NCBI GenBank assembly: GCA_037893225.1
Contig: JAZGUH010000113.1
Span: 930,001-994,000 of the forward strand
DNA from: Hippasteria phrygiana
Lineage: Eukaryota; Echinodermata; Asteroidea; Valvatida; Goniasteridae
Direction: 5' to 3'
DNA: 64,000 nucleotides
How positions within the stretch are numbered: the stretch's first letter is position 1; the number at the start of each line of letters is the position of its first letter. A model generated the notes under the pieces. The model did no database searches and had not been told where the DNA came from. It saw nothing but the letters and a program-made list of their open reading frames with translations. Positions 43,128-54,021 of this stretch are shown piece by piece. Position numbers and translations under genes: made by a program.

Positions 43128-44760
43128 TTTAAGGGCTTTTCGCATCTGGGTCTGTCCACACTAAATGATACAACTGCACATTACAATTACTAACTAAATT
43201 GTGTTGAAACTCAGGAAATAAACTTTAATGATGGTAATAGTAGTTGTACAATTGTAGAGAGATAGTTTACACAATAATAAAGGATTTGGTTGTTGGTTGA
43301 TTAAAAAATGAGACATTTGATGAATATGTCCAGCGTATTTTGGGTGGTCCTGATGGGACATGCATATGACCATGCAAACTCATGTTTTTCCGGTAACAAA
43401 TAGGAGGTGTTGTCAGAGAAAGAAAAAAATTCACATGTTAAATTATGGTTAGCAAAAATATCACAGATGAGAAATTTGCTCAATTTTCAAGCCCTTTCTT
43501 TCTTGAAGGCGTTTTTTAAACAAATTTAGTAACAGCTAATTCAGCAATCACGTACGTCACTGTGTCTGTCCATGTAAATGTAGTGACAAACGTTATACTG
43601 GCTGGTAGGGTATTGGCATTTTATCAACAATACATTTCAAAAAAAATATATAAACTTCTATTCTATATACCGTTTTTTTAGGCTTTTTATTCTTTGGGAA
43701 ACAAAACACAGATCCATTTAAAGGAATTGCAAATGTCTGTCCATTTTTGTTAACGTTTGTCACATGAAATAATCTCCTGCCAACTGTAAAAATCTTTAAG
43801 GGCTAGTCTTATGAGTGCAATACAACTGCCAATATTTATTTAGAAAAGTTTGTGCATTTTGTTGAATGAAGAATGAGAAGTTTGTCTGTCCTCAAGTGAC
43901 ATACGTTATCTTGCATTGTACAATGCATGTGTCTGTCCGTGTAACAAACGTGATAATCAATGTCTGTCCCTGTAACAAACGTTATTCAATGAAATAAAAT
44001 TACATGATTGCAATCTAAATTGAAGTAGTCTTCCTGCAAATAAAAATATCAAATATTAACTTTGAAAGAATATTTAACAATTTAGGCTAATTATAAATCA
44101 TGGTTTTTACTTTTATTCTTTAATTTAAAAAACAAAATGTCTGTCCATGTGACAAACGTGATTATTGAAGTCTGTCCATGTAACAAACGTTATGTCAGAA
44201 AAGATGTCAGTATTTCTTCATGTTAATTTATATATATGGTTGAACAGTCTAGAAAAACTTGAATTGGGGTTTGCAGGGCCCTACTATTCTCAGTTGTTAA
44301 AAAGGTCTTCATCAATAAAAAAAAATAGTTTTATACTGTCTTGTCTGTCCCAGTGACATACGTTATTTTCATGGTTTCCTCCTCCCTATAAATTCCTAAG
44401 AAAGAGTATCTAGCTGCTTTGAAAGTTACCTAAATATTAACATTGAGAGTACTTAATTATACTAAAACAAATTTACTGAATTTGTTTGTCTTGCTTGCTT
44501 TGAGTTATGGTTAGGCAAAGAAAAGTGTCTGTCCATGTGACAAATGTTACATCTTAAAGATTAACCTTCAATAACTTCTTAAATATTGCTCAAGTTATTT
44601 TGATCTTTCTGGACTAACAAGCATATAGATGGAAGATATGTGCAAGCAAAAAAAAGGGCAAAATTTTACAGTTGGAAATTAATTCTAAATGTCACACAAA
44701 TGTATCATTTAGTGTGGACAGACCCATCTGCAAATCTTAAAATACTCAAATTCCCTTAAG
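43128..44760. mobile_element. Inverted-repeat element with internal GTCTGTCC...ACGTTA repeats
   Basis: A perfect 24-bp inverted repeat (GGGTCTGTCCACACTAAATG at 43148, extended to 43171; partner at 44702-44725) is bounded by TTAAGGG-type ends (43128, 44759). Inside, GTCTGTCC followed by GT(A/G)ACA(A/T)ACGTTA-like sequence recurs about nine times: 43564, 43734, 43883, 43931, 43962, 44139, 44170, 44343 and 44527. The terminal repeat itself starts with GTCTGTCC, so the inner copies may be extra protein-binding sites or remnants of nested ends. No coding frame of note. It sits in an eIF1 intron. Confidence 0.7.
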
Positions 44761-45478
44761 AAAAACATTTTTCTGCATGTAACTCAGTCTCAGTGACTTC
44801 CTACTCATTTCAACGAGCCAGTGGGCCACATCACATAATCGCCAAGAGCATGCCAAGGATATATCATTAGGGGTGACACAAGAAATACTTTAAAGCTATA
44901 TGTCTGCGGTCTGGCTGAAAATTGCAATTCAAATAATTTTCGTCTACAAACGAATAATGGAGGAAAACTATTTCTGAATGAAAACAATTATAACAGTCTG
45001 CAATCTATTTGGTCTTAACTTTAGGCTTAACCCCAACTCCCTAAGCATTTTTGCTAGAAACCTTTCTCAACCCGTCAAATTCCAACACCATGTTTGACTG
45101 TTGCTGGTTAACAGTACACAACCCGTTAAACTCCAACACCCCCTTAGCTGTTGGGTTTGATTGAGTACACTTGGCCAAATGCACAGCATGAACAATGGAA
45201 ACATACAGTACCCATCCCGTCAAAATCCGACTACTGGATTCATGTGCAAAATATTGAAGCCCTAGTTGTGCAACATACATACATTATTCAATGCATGTGT
45301 TCCTTAGAAGTATTATGTAAGACACCATACAAGCTGTTTACAGTTGACTCCCGTCGAAATCCTTGGGACCTCGTGAAATTGTTCGTTGTATCCGAATTTC
45401 ATATTATCCGACAAAGTGGTTTCCAGCCCATTGTTCACTTTGTATAGGGCCTATAAGCCCCATTGTACATGTACACGT
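44761..45478. repeat. CCCGTCAAA(T/C)TCCAACACC repeat segment
   Basis: CAACCCGTCAAATTCCAACA (45069) and CAACCCGTTAAACTCCAACA (45119) are direct copies; relatives lie at 48050-48206 (CCCGTCATAATCCAACACC, CCCATCAAATTCCAA, and inverted GTGTTGGAGTTTGGCTGG). It is probably related to the TTAACCCTAAC elements. The rest is plain. Confidence 0.5.
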
Positions 45479-46278
45479 CAGTGTTGTAGTCGAGACCCCG
45501 AAGTCCGAGACCGAGACCAAGACCGAGACCTGATGGTCCGAGACCGAGACCTGGAAGACCGAGACCGAGACCTAATAAAAGAATGCAAAAAGATCACAAA
45601 TTTCCATATGCATTATATGTGCAAAGGAGTATACATGTACATGTACATGTACATGTACAAGTAAACCGTATTTATTGACATCAAGAATAAGGCTGCGGTT
45701 ACACGGTTAACTGACCATTTATCCGGTTACATGTTTACATTACATGTATATCGACATTTTGACTCGAAAAAACAATGTCCAGCTGTAGAAATGACCACGA
45801 TGGCTTTACGTGGTATAGAGTACATGCCGCTGATCGTAATACATGTACACGTAGTTCGTGTATTTGAGCATGTCGTTCCCAACTTCCCATACATGAAGCT
45901 AATGCGCTACATGTACGTTTGGGCACGCGTACACGGCAAAGAAACGAGGTTGTCATCATGTCATGTACTGCACGTTTATAAATCTTTAGTCGAGCAGAGC
46001 GTACTGTAATCGATTCTGTAAACAAGAAGTTGTCATATACTGCACAATTATACATCTCGAGTCGAGTCGAGTCGAGCGTGCTGTAATCGATTCTGCACAT
46101 GTGCTGTTTGTATAAAATATTGGTGGTCTCGATACCGAGACCAGCAAAATACCGAGACAACGGGGTACGGGGTACCGAGACTGAGACCGAGACCACAGGG
46201 TACCGAGACCGAGACCAGGAAAAACTGGTCTCGAGACCGGTCTCGAGACCGAGACCGGTCTCGAGACCTACAACACTG
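45479..46278. mobile_element. 800-bp hAT MITE, 8-bp TSD
   Basis: Left CAGTGTTGTAGTCGAGACC, right GGTCTCGAGACCTACAACAC(TG), with GTACACGT exactly duplicated at 45471-45478 and 46279-46286. Subterminal arrays of GAGACC(GAGACC) lie at 45490-45575 and 46120-46265, in opposed polarity around GGTCTCGAGACC palindromes. The interior holds ACATGT repeats (45632-45660) and a tandem duplication around GTAATCGATTCTG (45960-46100). The 222-codon minus frame through it is repeat translation. Confidence 0.9.
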
Positions 46279-46363
46279 GTACACGTATGTGAACGTGCAT
46301 GATGTCCAAAGAAGAAGAAAAAATGTTCCTTAATGTCTTGTTTATCCAATAAAATAATAAATG

Positions 46364-46789
46364 TTATTTTAAAAAATATATGTAAAATGTAGTTGTAAAA
46401 CACAAAAATGAAATAAATTTACGAAGATCTTGACGGTCAACTGATGAAGACGAAGCTACATGTAACATAACAGAAGTCAACATAACAGACGGCAGCAATT
46501 TGAAGAGTAAATCAACTTGGATCCCTTCGTTGCACAATGTAAATAGTCTCTCCTGCACAAATGTGTCACGGAGAGACATTTCTATTTTCTTATCCTTTCG
46601 TCTTTCAATATTCCATGCGAGTAATCTTTCACAAAGACGGCGGATCCTGCCCGCGGGGCGACCGTATGTTGCACGATTTCCGCATAAACTGGTCCGGTCC
46701 TCCATGATCGAGTTTACAGATGTTGATAGAGCACCCTCATGAGACGGTAGCCAAATGGAAACTGTGATTGGCTCCTTTGCGTCATGCAT
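46364..46789 (-). CDS. Hypothetical 141-codon frame
   Basis: Minus-strand frame starting MHDAKEPITVSIWLPSH, with an internal MEDRTSLCGNR start, then basic RPAGRIRRLCERLLAWNIER and EMSLRDTFVQERLFTLCNEG, and a more hydrophobic end. No recognised domain. It is longer than most chance frames here and is not an obvious repeat, but no splice or promoter evidence supports it. It lies in the 6.1-kb eIF1 intron on the same strand, so a nested gene or a relic are options. Confidence 0.3.
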   Translation of the reverse strand: MHDAKEPITVSIWLPSHEGALSTSVNSIMEDRTSLCGNRATYGRPAGRIRRLCERLLAWNIERRKDKKIEMSLRDTFVQERLFTLCNEGIQVDLLFKLLPSVMLTSVMLHVASSSSVDRQDLRKFISFLCFTTTFYIYFLK

Positions 46790-46805
46790 AATTCAGTGGA
46801 TTACG

Positions 46806-47047
46806 TTCGCTCGTGCCCACCGCCCATACTGGGCGCTGGGAACCGCTGATGTGCAGTTCACAGATTTCTGTGAAGGAAATGCACGGCATTCTGGGTAGCA
46901 TACCATGACCTTTCGAATTGCATGCAGTGCATTTGAGCTGCGGAATTGGTGACCTTCATTTCACAGGTCACATAAAATCTATCCAATCAGAGCTCAAAGC
47001 GCATCAGCGGTTCCCAGCACCCAGTATGGGTGGTGGGCACGAGCGAA
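46806..47047. mobile_element. Foldback element
   Basis: Arms of 46 bp (46806-46851 and 47002-47047) with two mismatches: TTCGCTCGTGCCCACC, CCCATACTGGG and GCTGGGAACCGCTGATG. GGATTAC follows or precedes both outer ends (46798-46804, 47050-47056). The interior of 150 bp is unrelated. Confidence 0.75.
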
Positions 47048-47323
47048 TGGATTACGCAATCTTTTTCCATCACTTTGGATTTGAATTTTGCCAGTTGTTT
47101 TCAGTCAAATTATTTTAAGGTTGTACATTTTTATTTTTTGTTCCCATTTAACTTGTGTCGATCTTGTGTTCAATCGGAACAGCTAAGGTTTTTTGTTTTT
47201 AGGGGCTATCAGAGACAGTAGTTCAATGATTTATTTTATGTATTTATTTATTTATTTTCTGGGGGAGGGATTGGGTTAATGACCTATCTGACTTGTGAAT
47301 CAAATCCTTTTTTGAAAATGTGG

Positions 47324-47339
47324 GGCTCTGAAAAGAGCC
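47324..47339 (-). promoter_or_regulatory. Histone-type mRNA 3' stem-loop (orphan)
   Basis: The minus strand reads GGCTCTTTTCAGAGCC, an exact match to the replication-dependent histone stem-loop (6-bp stem, TTTC loop) bound by SLBP. It is preceded by AACCCAAC and followed by CCACA. A purine-rich CAAAAAAGGA about 10-15 bases on resembles the U7-binding element. Upstream on the minus strand no histone frame could be recognised; a frame stopping about 43 bases before it (ending SRDGN) is not a histone tail. Confidence 0.6.
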
Positions 47340-48532
47340 GTTGGGTTCAATTATCTTGACGTCAGTTTGAAGAAAATCAGTTACCATCCCGTGAGTCAAC
47401 GTGCAACTTGTTAGCTTGCTGCTTTCCGACCAGGTACGTTGCGTGACCGTAGACTTCGTCTGTAGAACCTGCCTGGCTCGGTAACAAAAGGCACTGCTTA
47501 ACGCTGAACCAGCTTTTTGCACTTTTTCCCCTTTAGCTTTCTAGTTAATTTACCCAAGCCGACAAGAGGCCGACGTGGGGAGACTGGCACTTTCAGTGTC
47601 ACCGGCACTCTTTGAAGACAGGCCCTTAATTGTTGACCGCAACGGGCGATTAACAACTGTGCACTGTCCACCAATTAGAAGAAATTCTCAGTCGGCAAGA
47701 TGAATCAACTGACATGACAGACATCAATTGATGACCAATACTGCGGAATGAAAAGCTGTGATCAGCCAGGATTTGTAAACTTCCGTTATAAATGGGTCGC
47801 TAACAATGTTTTTTTATGCAAGGGGGTTACGAAATCCTTTCGTTTTAACAGGAATTTTGTATAATCCGAATTTTTCCCCTTAGAGATGTGCACAGTTTTG
47901 TTATAACTGGAATTTCGTCCTATCCGTGTTCTTACTAATGAGAGTTGACTGTATTCCATACCCCATTGTTCAGTACATGTCAAACAAAACACACAGCCAC
48001 AAACACATCCCAACACCAGAGCTCCATAGCCATTGTTCGAACCAACCTTCCCCACTCAATCAAAACCCAACACACTTACTACACACCTGCAGTACCCATC
48101 CCGTCATAATCCAACACCACATCAGAAGTACACACAGTACCTAACCCATCAAATTCCAATCAAACCTGGTGTTGGAGTTTGGCTGGATGAGGATTGTTAG
48201 GGTTAATGAATGATATACACATGTACATTTGCACATTAACTTTTGCTAATTGGAGCATCTCGCTCCAATTGCAAAAACTGAAACTTACTCATTCTGTTAC
48301 ATGTCAGCGGTAATTCTCATAATACTCATAATTTGTCCAACAAATTAGAAACTCGGTTTGAAAAAATATTTGTTGGGGTGCCACACCCAAAAAGCATGGA
48401 CACAGCATCTTTAACAGAGAAGAAAACAGCCAAAATTCAATTACACAGTACAAAGAGGGTCAACACATGCGCAGCACCCATTATGGGATCTGCCACTAGG
48501 CTCATTACCTCACTGAATCTTATGTAACATAC

Positions 48533-48590
48533 CTAACGTGTACCAAGTTCATAGCCCCATCTTGGCTGTTTTCTCCGAGATCATCAGCAG
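48533..48590 (-). CDS. EIF1: eIF1 (SUI1), upstream coding exon
   Basis: Minus-strand exon of 58 bp: acceptor TTTGTTTCTATTTCCAG| and donor GTTAG|GTATGT. Two bases, then 18 codons ADDLGENSQDGAMNLVHV, then AG joining A of the next exon to give Arg. The acidic linker followed by (L/I)VH(V/I)R is the usual lead-in to QQRNGRK in eIF1. The exon upstream must end in phase 1 and would encode the start (M...NL...DPF); I searched the plus-strand text up to the right edge for its complement and found none. Confidence 0.88.
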
Positions 48591-49792
48591 CTGGAAATAG
48601 AAACAAATGATTTACATTATTAATGCGTGGAATTTCTCCTGACCAGCCTTTATACTTTACCGGAAACTGCATACTAGCACACTGTGTAGGCAGATACATG
48701 TACATGTATGTGGCTAAATGCATGGTAAAGTGCCATTTAAGTCACATGAGACCTGAAAATTTTTAATTCTCCACAAGTTTAATTAAATGTGTATTTTTGG
48801 ATAAGTGTTAGATGTACTTTGAATTTCTAAAAAGCCCAAGTAAATGGCGAACCTAGTATTGTCGTTTAATCATGCATTTCAATTCCATGCATACATAGTA
48901 ACGGGTGTAACGGAGACACACACTTGGAACTGGAGACGCTACAGCAAAAAGATTTGATAAAGATTTGTGTGGGGTGTAATTCCTATTTGTTGCTAAATCA
49001 AAGCCAAATGCAAGTCTTACGTCTGTGGGTCTTCCGTGCAATAACAGAGAACAAGACATGTACTGAACATCATATTTAATAAAACCGTGACACAATTTAC
49101 ACTTTTGCTTTAACTCTGACATCATATGCACTGTCAAAATGCCTCATTTTTATTCAATTAGACAGGAACAACCCTAGTATTTGTTTTGGGTAAGAAGTGG
49201 TCGTTTGGCCATTTAAATTATCAATATAATGACACTGTCACAAAGCATTAGAGTGGTAACGGGTGTAACAGAGACACACAATACTAGCAGTGTACACGAA
49301 TTGTTGGATTAGGCAGGCTGGTGACCAGATTGACTTGGCTTGTTACAGGTAAAAGGTAGTTAGGATTACAGCAGGGCACCTCCACCAGAGACTGACCTCC
49401 CCCCCCCCCCTTCTCCCCCCACCAGTAACAGCCCTCTCTACTCAAAATGCTACACCTTTATAGGCCTTTTCCAAACTCTCCACTCACTTTACGGTGTCCC
49501 TTCTTGGTTGCTTTACCCTGTGCTAGTGCCACATTTTACCCCGCTTCGAACCCCCCCCCCCCCCCCCCTCCCCCAACCTGGCTCCACCTGCCCCCCCCCC
49601 CCCACCTATTAGTATTCCTGGACAATATATTGACTTCTTTGTTTTCAGTATTAAAACAGTAACAGATAACTTCATAAAAGTGTCAGTTTGAGTCTGTTTT
49701 ATTTCAATGTGAACAATGTTTCATTCTACATTGTGTATTAGTAGGCAGGTGAATGAACTGTTTTAAATTCATTTCAAATATATTATAACACT
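48591..49792. repeat. Non-coding with two GTAACGGGTGTAAC motif copies
   Basis: GTAACGGGTGTAACGGAGACA (48899) and GTAACGGGTGTAACAGAGACA (49256) are direct copies, shown here without their last bases being extended. Reversed, they read GTGTCTC.GTTACACCCGTTAC, resembling the motif at 4.3-6.3 kb and 43.5-44.6 kb. A 94-codon minus frame at 48853-49137 (with HGRPTDVRLAFGFDLA) has a possible acceptor but overlaps a motif copy, so I do not call it a gene. C-runs lie at 49401-49410, 49549-49568 and 49592-49603. Confidence 0.4.
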
Positions 49793-50089
49793 CTACACTA
49801 AATTTAAACACTTCTTGCAAATTTGAAATTTATACAATAAAGGAGAAACAATGTTCAGAATTATTTGGTAATTTGGGCCTGCAATAAATGCATACAAATA
49901 CATGTTAGAGCCCGCCCCTGGAGACGAGTGCTGCTTGTAGCATGCAAAGTCGGAGGGGGTTAGTAGCAGATGTATGATGTCTTTGATAGGCAGCGCCCAT
50001 ACGTCATCCTGCTCCGGCCACATGAATTGGCCCGGGCTTACTTGTTTCATATATTTGACCCTCAGCGATGCTCCGTTGATGGCAAGTAT
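49793..50089 (-). CDS. Predicted coding exon, possibly terminal, unknown protein
   Basis: Minus strand. The acceptor TTTTTTTCTTTTCAG| at 50090-50104 is followed in phase 0 by ILAINGASLRVKYMKQ, then SPGQFMWPEQDDVWALPIKD and LLLTPSDFACYKQHSS, running to a TGA/TAA-type stop at 49793. The core (basic strand, FMWPEQDDVWALP) recalls a C-terminal module seen in several transposon-derived invertebrate proteins, but I cannot name it. The last 30 residues may be 3' UTR if an internal donor is used; AAACAA|GTAAGC at about 50040 is one. It lies upstream of the known eIF1 exons, so it is either another gene's 3' end or nested. Confidence 0.55.
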   Translation of the reverse strand: MLAINGASLRVKYMKQVSPGQFMWPEQDDVWALPIKDIIHLLLTPSDFACYKQHSSPGAGSNMYLYAFIAGPNYQIILNIVSPLLYKFQICKKCLNLV

Positions 50090-50980
50090 CTGAAAAGAAA
50101 AAAAGGATTGGGCAAGGTTTTATGCATCTGAAAATATGTAAATTTCACACAATTTGGAACCCTCAATGCCATGTCTCTTTAATACATCAGAAGAATAAGA
50201 GATCGCGCACGTAATTAGGAAAAAAATTGGACATATCTATTGTGAAAAGTTATGGATAGGCCCAAACTGGCCTGGGGTGGAGTTACTCCCCTCCCCCCCG
50301 ATACGCAAATGAATGATTTTGTATATTTCTTAAAATATCACTTTTTATCAAAGTGGCTCCAATTTGTTTTCGCCTTTGACAATATTTTGAAAAGCGATTG
50401 GGTGTATTAAACAAATAACGTTAGGCCTAAATACAAAATTTAAAATGTCAGGCATGTGGGGGGGGGGGGGGTGTTACAAATTAGCTTTAGAGAATCGCAA
50501 ACGTGAGGTTTCGAGTTCGATCCCCAAAGAGTAGAGGAAAACAATTTCTTGTTTATTTTCCAATCTGTTTTTCAAAGGGAAAAATAGGCTGAAAAACTCC
50601 CATGGATATTAACCAATCACTAAATCAGAGAAAACTGCCGGCAAAACATCGTTTCATAAAGTTTTGCCAGTTCCAGGGAAATATTTTTGGAGGTGGTAGG
50701 CCTATGCCTTCGGCGAGGGCAAACAAAAAAGTGTGGGAAAGTATTCAGCGTCAACAAGTCCGTTCAAAACTTCCAAACCAGTCAAAAAATTCAGGGGTAT
50801 TCTGGGTGAAAACAGTGGGTCAAAATATTATAATTACAACGAGCAAAAAGACTCAGGCTCAGGGCTATTTCAATTCATTTTTCTTTTCCCCCATAATAAA
50901 ACTCGCTATACGCGTGTACAGTTTTAATCGCAAACCAACGAAACATTCATTCATAAGAAACATCCACGGAACATCCAATT
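50090..50980. other. Non-coding, no recognised gene
   Basis: G-run at 50459-50471. A B-box-like GTTTCGAGTTCGATCCCC at 50507-50524 may be a tRNA-derived relic. The 142-codon frame at 50602-51030 has no motif and runs into a MITE. Confidence 0.35.
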
Positions 50981-51058
50981 TAGACTGGTTGCCGGTCCAT
51001 ACGCATTCTACATTCCACAAAGAGCGATGATAATGTGTAGGGACCGGGAGCCAGTCTA
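50981..51058. mobile_element. 78-bp MITE related to 33818-33897
   Basis: Arms TAGACTGGTTGCCGGTCC (50981-50998) and GGACCGGGAGCCAGTCTA (51041-51058), two mismatches. Same ends as the 80-bp element at 33818; the interior differs. No matching 9-bp flank found. Confidence 0.7.
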
Positions 51059-51655
51059 CGCCCAAAGCCGGGTACCCGATTAGTTGTATGCGCAATTGCT
51101 CGAGTACGCGTCTGGGCACCGATTGCAGCTGGTATTCCGCACGCGTTGTTGGTTTTCAGCCATGCGTGTGTCGCGGTTACAGCCATTTCGTTCCCTGTGT
51201 GTTTCGCCTATGGGTCGATAGTCAATGTACGTTTGTTGTATGAAACCGACGATCTTTTTGCACATTTTCTTTTGTCATTTACAGCTTAGTAAAATTATCC
51301 ATATCCCTGCTGTTTATCCCCAAGATATGTTTGTATCTGTCCAAGCAAGAGAGGGATAATTGGAATGGTCATAACTTACCGCATACGGTCGTAACTTTGT
51401 TGGTCAATCGGAAGGTTCGGCGACACAAATCATCGCAGCTCCGCCATGTCTAAGAAACTCAGCACAGCTGTTTCGTGGTGGCTCATTCTGATTGGTCAGT
51501 CATGCAGTTTATTTGACGTAATGGAAAAGACTTTCACGCGTTTTGGAGTACAAAATTGGGGATGTGGTGACGGTCGTAACAAAGCGACACACGACGTTTT
51601 TAACATTTTCAAAACTTTGCCGCTACTTGATCGAATATGGCATGGACATAGAACA
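51059..51655. other. Non-coding, no recognised gene
   Basis: A GCG|GTAAGT-type donor on the minus strand near 51378 and an ATG at 51446 on plus are isolated signals. They could mark a 5' end but are not supported further. Confidence 0.3.
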
Positions 51656-51775
51656 CAGTGTTCTCCACAAGGGGTTTTAGAAGGGCGGGCCGCCCTGCCA
51701 AAATTGTATGCCGCCCCGCTAAAGTTTTACCGCCCCTCTAAAATGTTCACCGCCCTGCTATTTTTTTTTCCATTG
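51656..51775 (+). mobile_element. CAGTGTTCTCCAC-family end fragment
   Basis: Begins CAGTGTTCTCCACAAGGGG, then GGGCGGGCCGCCCTGCC and repeated CCGCCC.(G/T)CTAAA units. Near-identical to 58521-58650. No right end found. Confidence 0.7.
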
Positions 51776-52502
51776 GATTTTCCCCCATTCATTTCTCATA
51801 GTGCATGTGTGCTGCGATGCACGTGGAAAGCGAAGCGTTTTCTGTTTGCGATTTATTCGACAATTATGCCTCGCAGTCGCATCGTTTAATTAATTAAAAC
51901 GTTCCAGACATAGCGATATAGCGCACCGTGATTTCCCGAATGGCCCGTGCGGGGCGTGAACGCAAAATGGCCAGTGAAGATAGCGGCAACGCACGGTAAA
52001 ACCACTCATGCCGTCACGCGGCATGCCCGGCACGGGCCGTGTTTCCTCCATGACTATACAACTTGAAAGTTTAGGCAGTGATGGAAATAAGAAAACAAAA
52101 ATGATTAGCAAATTATGCTAATCATATTGTCATTTGATTAGCAATGTGATAAAATTGACTAGCAAAAGAAAAACCGCGACAAACTAAATATTATTAATAT
52201 GAATCATTTTTTATTAATATTGATCGATGGGTGTGCTGAAGATATTAAAGCAACGTATATCCATGTTGTTTATTATTTCACTGGTCAATTGTTGACTGTT
52301 GAGCTCAGATTAGTGGTTAAAGTTGTCATTGTCTTTTTTATTCCCCCACCCCGTAAAAAAAAAAAAAAGAACTGCCGCGCGGCCCACCCAGCCAGGACAC
52401 TCATCTAGCCCGTCAAAATTGGTAATTTTGAGGACTTATGAAAGTTTATTGGGCTCCGTGCGCGTCAAATGAGGGCGCTGTCCACCAGTAGGGCGCGAAA
52501 CC
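51776..52502. mobile_element. Plain DNA plus CAGTGATGGAAATA end fragment
   Basis: At 52076-52190 lies a copy of the right end of the hAT at 20495-21801: CAGTGATGGAAATAAG, GATTAGCAAATTATGCTAAT and GCAATGTGATAAAATTGACT. A lone TTTCCTCCATG at 52041 matches a half micro-hairpin. Otherwise nothing. Confidence 0.6.
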
Positions 52503-52655
52503 ACCAGCAGGATTGCTTTGTCTGTTTGCCGACTCTCGATAATTGCGTTTTCAATAAGAATATCATAGCGGGAACCAGACACTTAAATTAAAGTCGGGTA
52601 AGATGACGTCGATATTGAACCCAAACTCGCCTTTTCTTTCCGCCTATCTCGTTCG
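52503..52655 (+). repeat. Dispersed repeat, partner of 6596-6745
   Basis: Direct near-identical copy of 6596-6745; see shared strings there. Differences are mostly transitions. Confidence 0.75.
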
Positions 52656-53167
52656 TGCGCTGCTTACACTTTAGGATTGCATGTGATTTCGATAGCGGAA
52701 CCATTTTACATACGAGCGCTATGCAGCACGATGACTTTCTTTAAATCTAAATTTGCAGATTTTTGCGTGCTGCGGCTTATACTCCGCGTGGCCTATATTC
52801 CGAAAATTACGGTACATGTGGCAGAAGGGTGGCAGAAGGGTCACAAACACCTTGACTGATTTTGACCCATACAACAACATGGCTCAGAATGCATGTTTGC
52901 ATAGGAGGGCTTTAAGGGAAAATACGTGATGTCCGGATATGGAACTCTTTCCACGTAGAGATTTTTAATCGCAGTTTTTTTGCAAGAAATAAACAAAAGT
53001 TATTTGTGCTTAAAAGCCCAAGGGCGGGAGTTCGTCTTGTCACTGGACAGCAACACAGGTGGTCACGTGACCGCGTTGGCGGGCTAGTTCACTATTTAGG
53101 CTATATAGGGGTGTCGAAATTTGGGACGTGTCGAAATTCACGACGTGCCGAAATTAGGGACGTTTAC
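52656..53167. other. Non-coding, no recognised feature
   Basis: GGCAGAAGGGT is repeated directly at about 52820 and 52830. GTGTCGAAATT/GTGCCGAAATT recurs three times at 53112-53155. No gene seen. Confidence 0.4.
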
Positions 53168-54021
53168 TAAGGCTGTTCGATATCCATTTATTTTGATACC
53201 GCAATATCGGCAGAAAAATATCGCGATATTCGATATTATCGTGATGACGTCACTTTTTCATTACCGGAAGAACAGAGGAATAAAAAAAATACATGACGGA
53301 AGTCACCACGGCATCATGAGATCGGGGCCACCGGGATCGGGCCCGCCGGGATTGAGCGGCAGGAACGGGGGGCCGGTTTGACAAGGCTTCCCTTCGCTCG
53401 TTGAGTATTTGGAGTTTTATGACATTTACCTTCAGTTGGCTACTTTATGGCACTCCAGAAAGACTAGCGTTTGTTTCTATTTCAGCATTGTTGATTAGTA
53501 ACACAGATGATAATACCATGGACGATCACATGCGAGCTAGCTGTCAACAAATGATCGTGTCATATATTTTGTGAAGACGACATGACATTACACAATGTAC
53601 AATGGATGCGCGGCACGTGTTTTAATCTTTTCTCAAGACGCAGTTCGCTACATGTAACTACATACGTGTGCCTTGTACACTGGGAAAAGACGGTGGCATT
53701 CAGTGCGGTTGCTTGCACATTTGACCAAGGCTAGCAACAAAGCAACTCGCACGCGCATATTATGCGCTACAGGGGTTGACCTTATTGATGAGTTCGCAAG
53801 CGCGCGTGTAGGTACGTACATTGTATGTACATTGTACACTGGGAATATTAAGACGTTGTTTGCACTTGACAACGTACGGCGCGGAGGGTAAATCGCACGG
53901 AAGGTAAATCGCGCGGAGCAAAGATGTTATGTCGGGTTTAGAAAACGGTCAAAGATAGACACATTTAGTGCATGTATGTATTTTGTTATTCCTCCATGGT
54001 ACATCATGATACATTATATAC

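Larger units (their letters stand above)
42405..48532 (-). other. eIF1 intron of 6.1 kb packed with repeats
   Basis: The intron is bounded on the minus strand by G|GTATGT and TTTCAG|. It contains a TTAA-bounded MITE (42636-43002), the motif-bearing element (43128-44760), an 800-bp hAT MITE (45479-46278), a foldback (46806-47047), a histone-type stem-loop (47324-47339) and a 141-codon frame (46364-46789). Confidence 0.75.

Noticed and set aside
45735..46403. 222-codon minus-strand frame
   Set aside because: It runs through the hAT MITE and its GAGACC arrays; the translation is low-complexity repeat sequence (RSRSRD-type) with no domain.
48853..49137. 94-codon minus frame with HGRPTDVRLAFGFDLA
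   Set aside because: It looks somewhat protein-like, but the proposed donor lies in a repeated GTAACGGGTGTAAC motif and no partner exon in phase was found. Left undecided.
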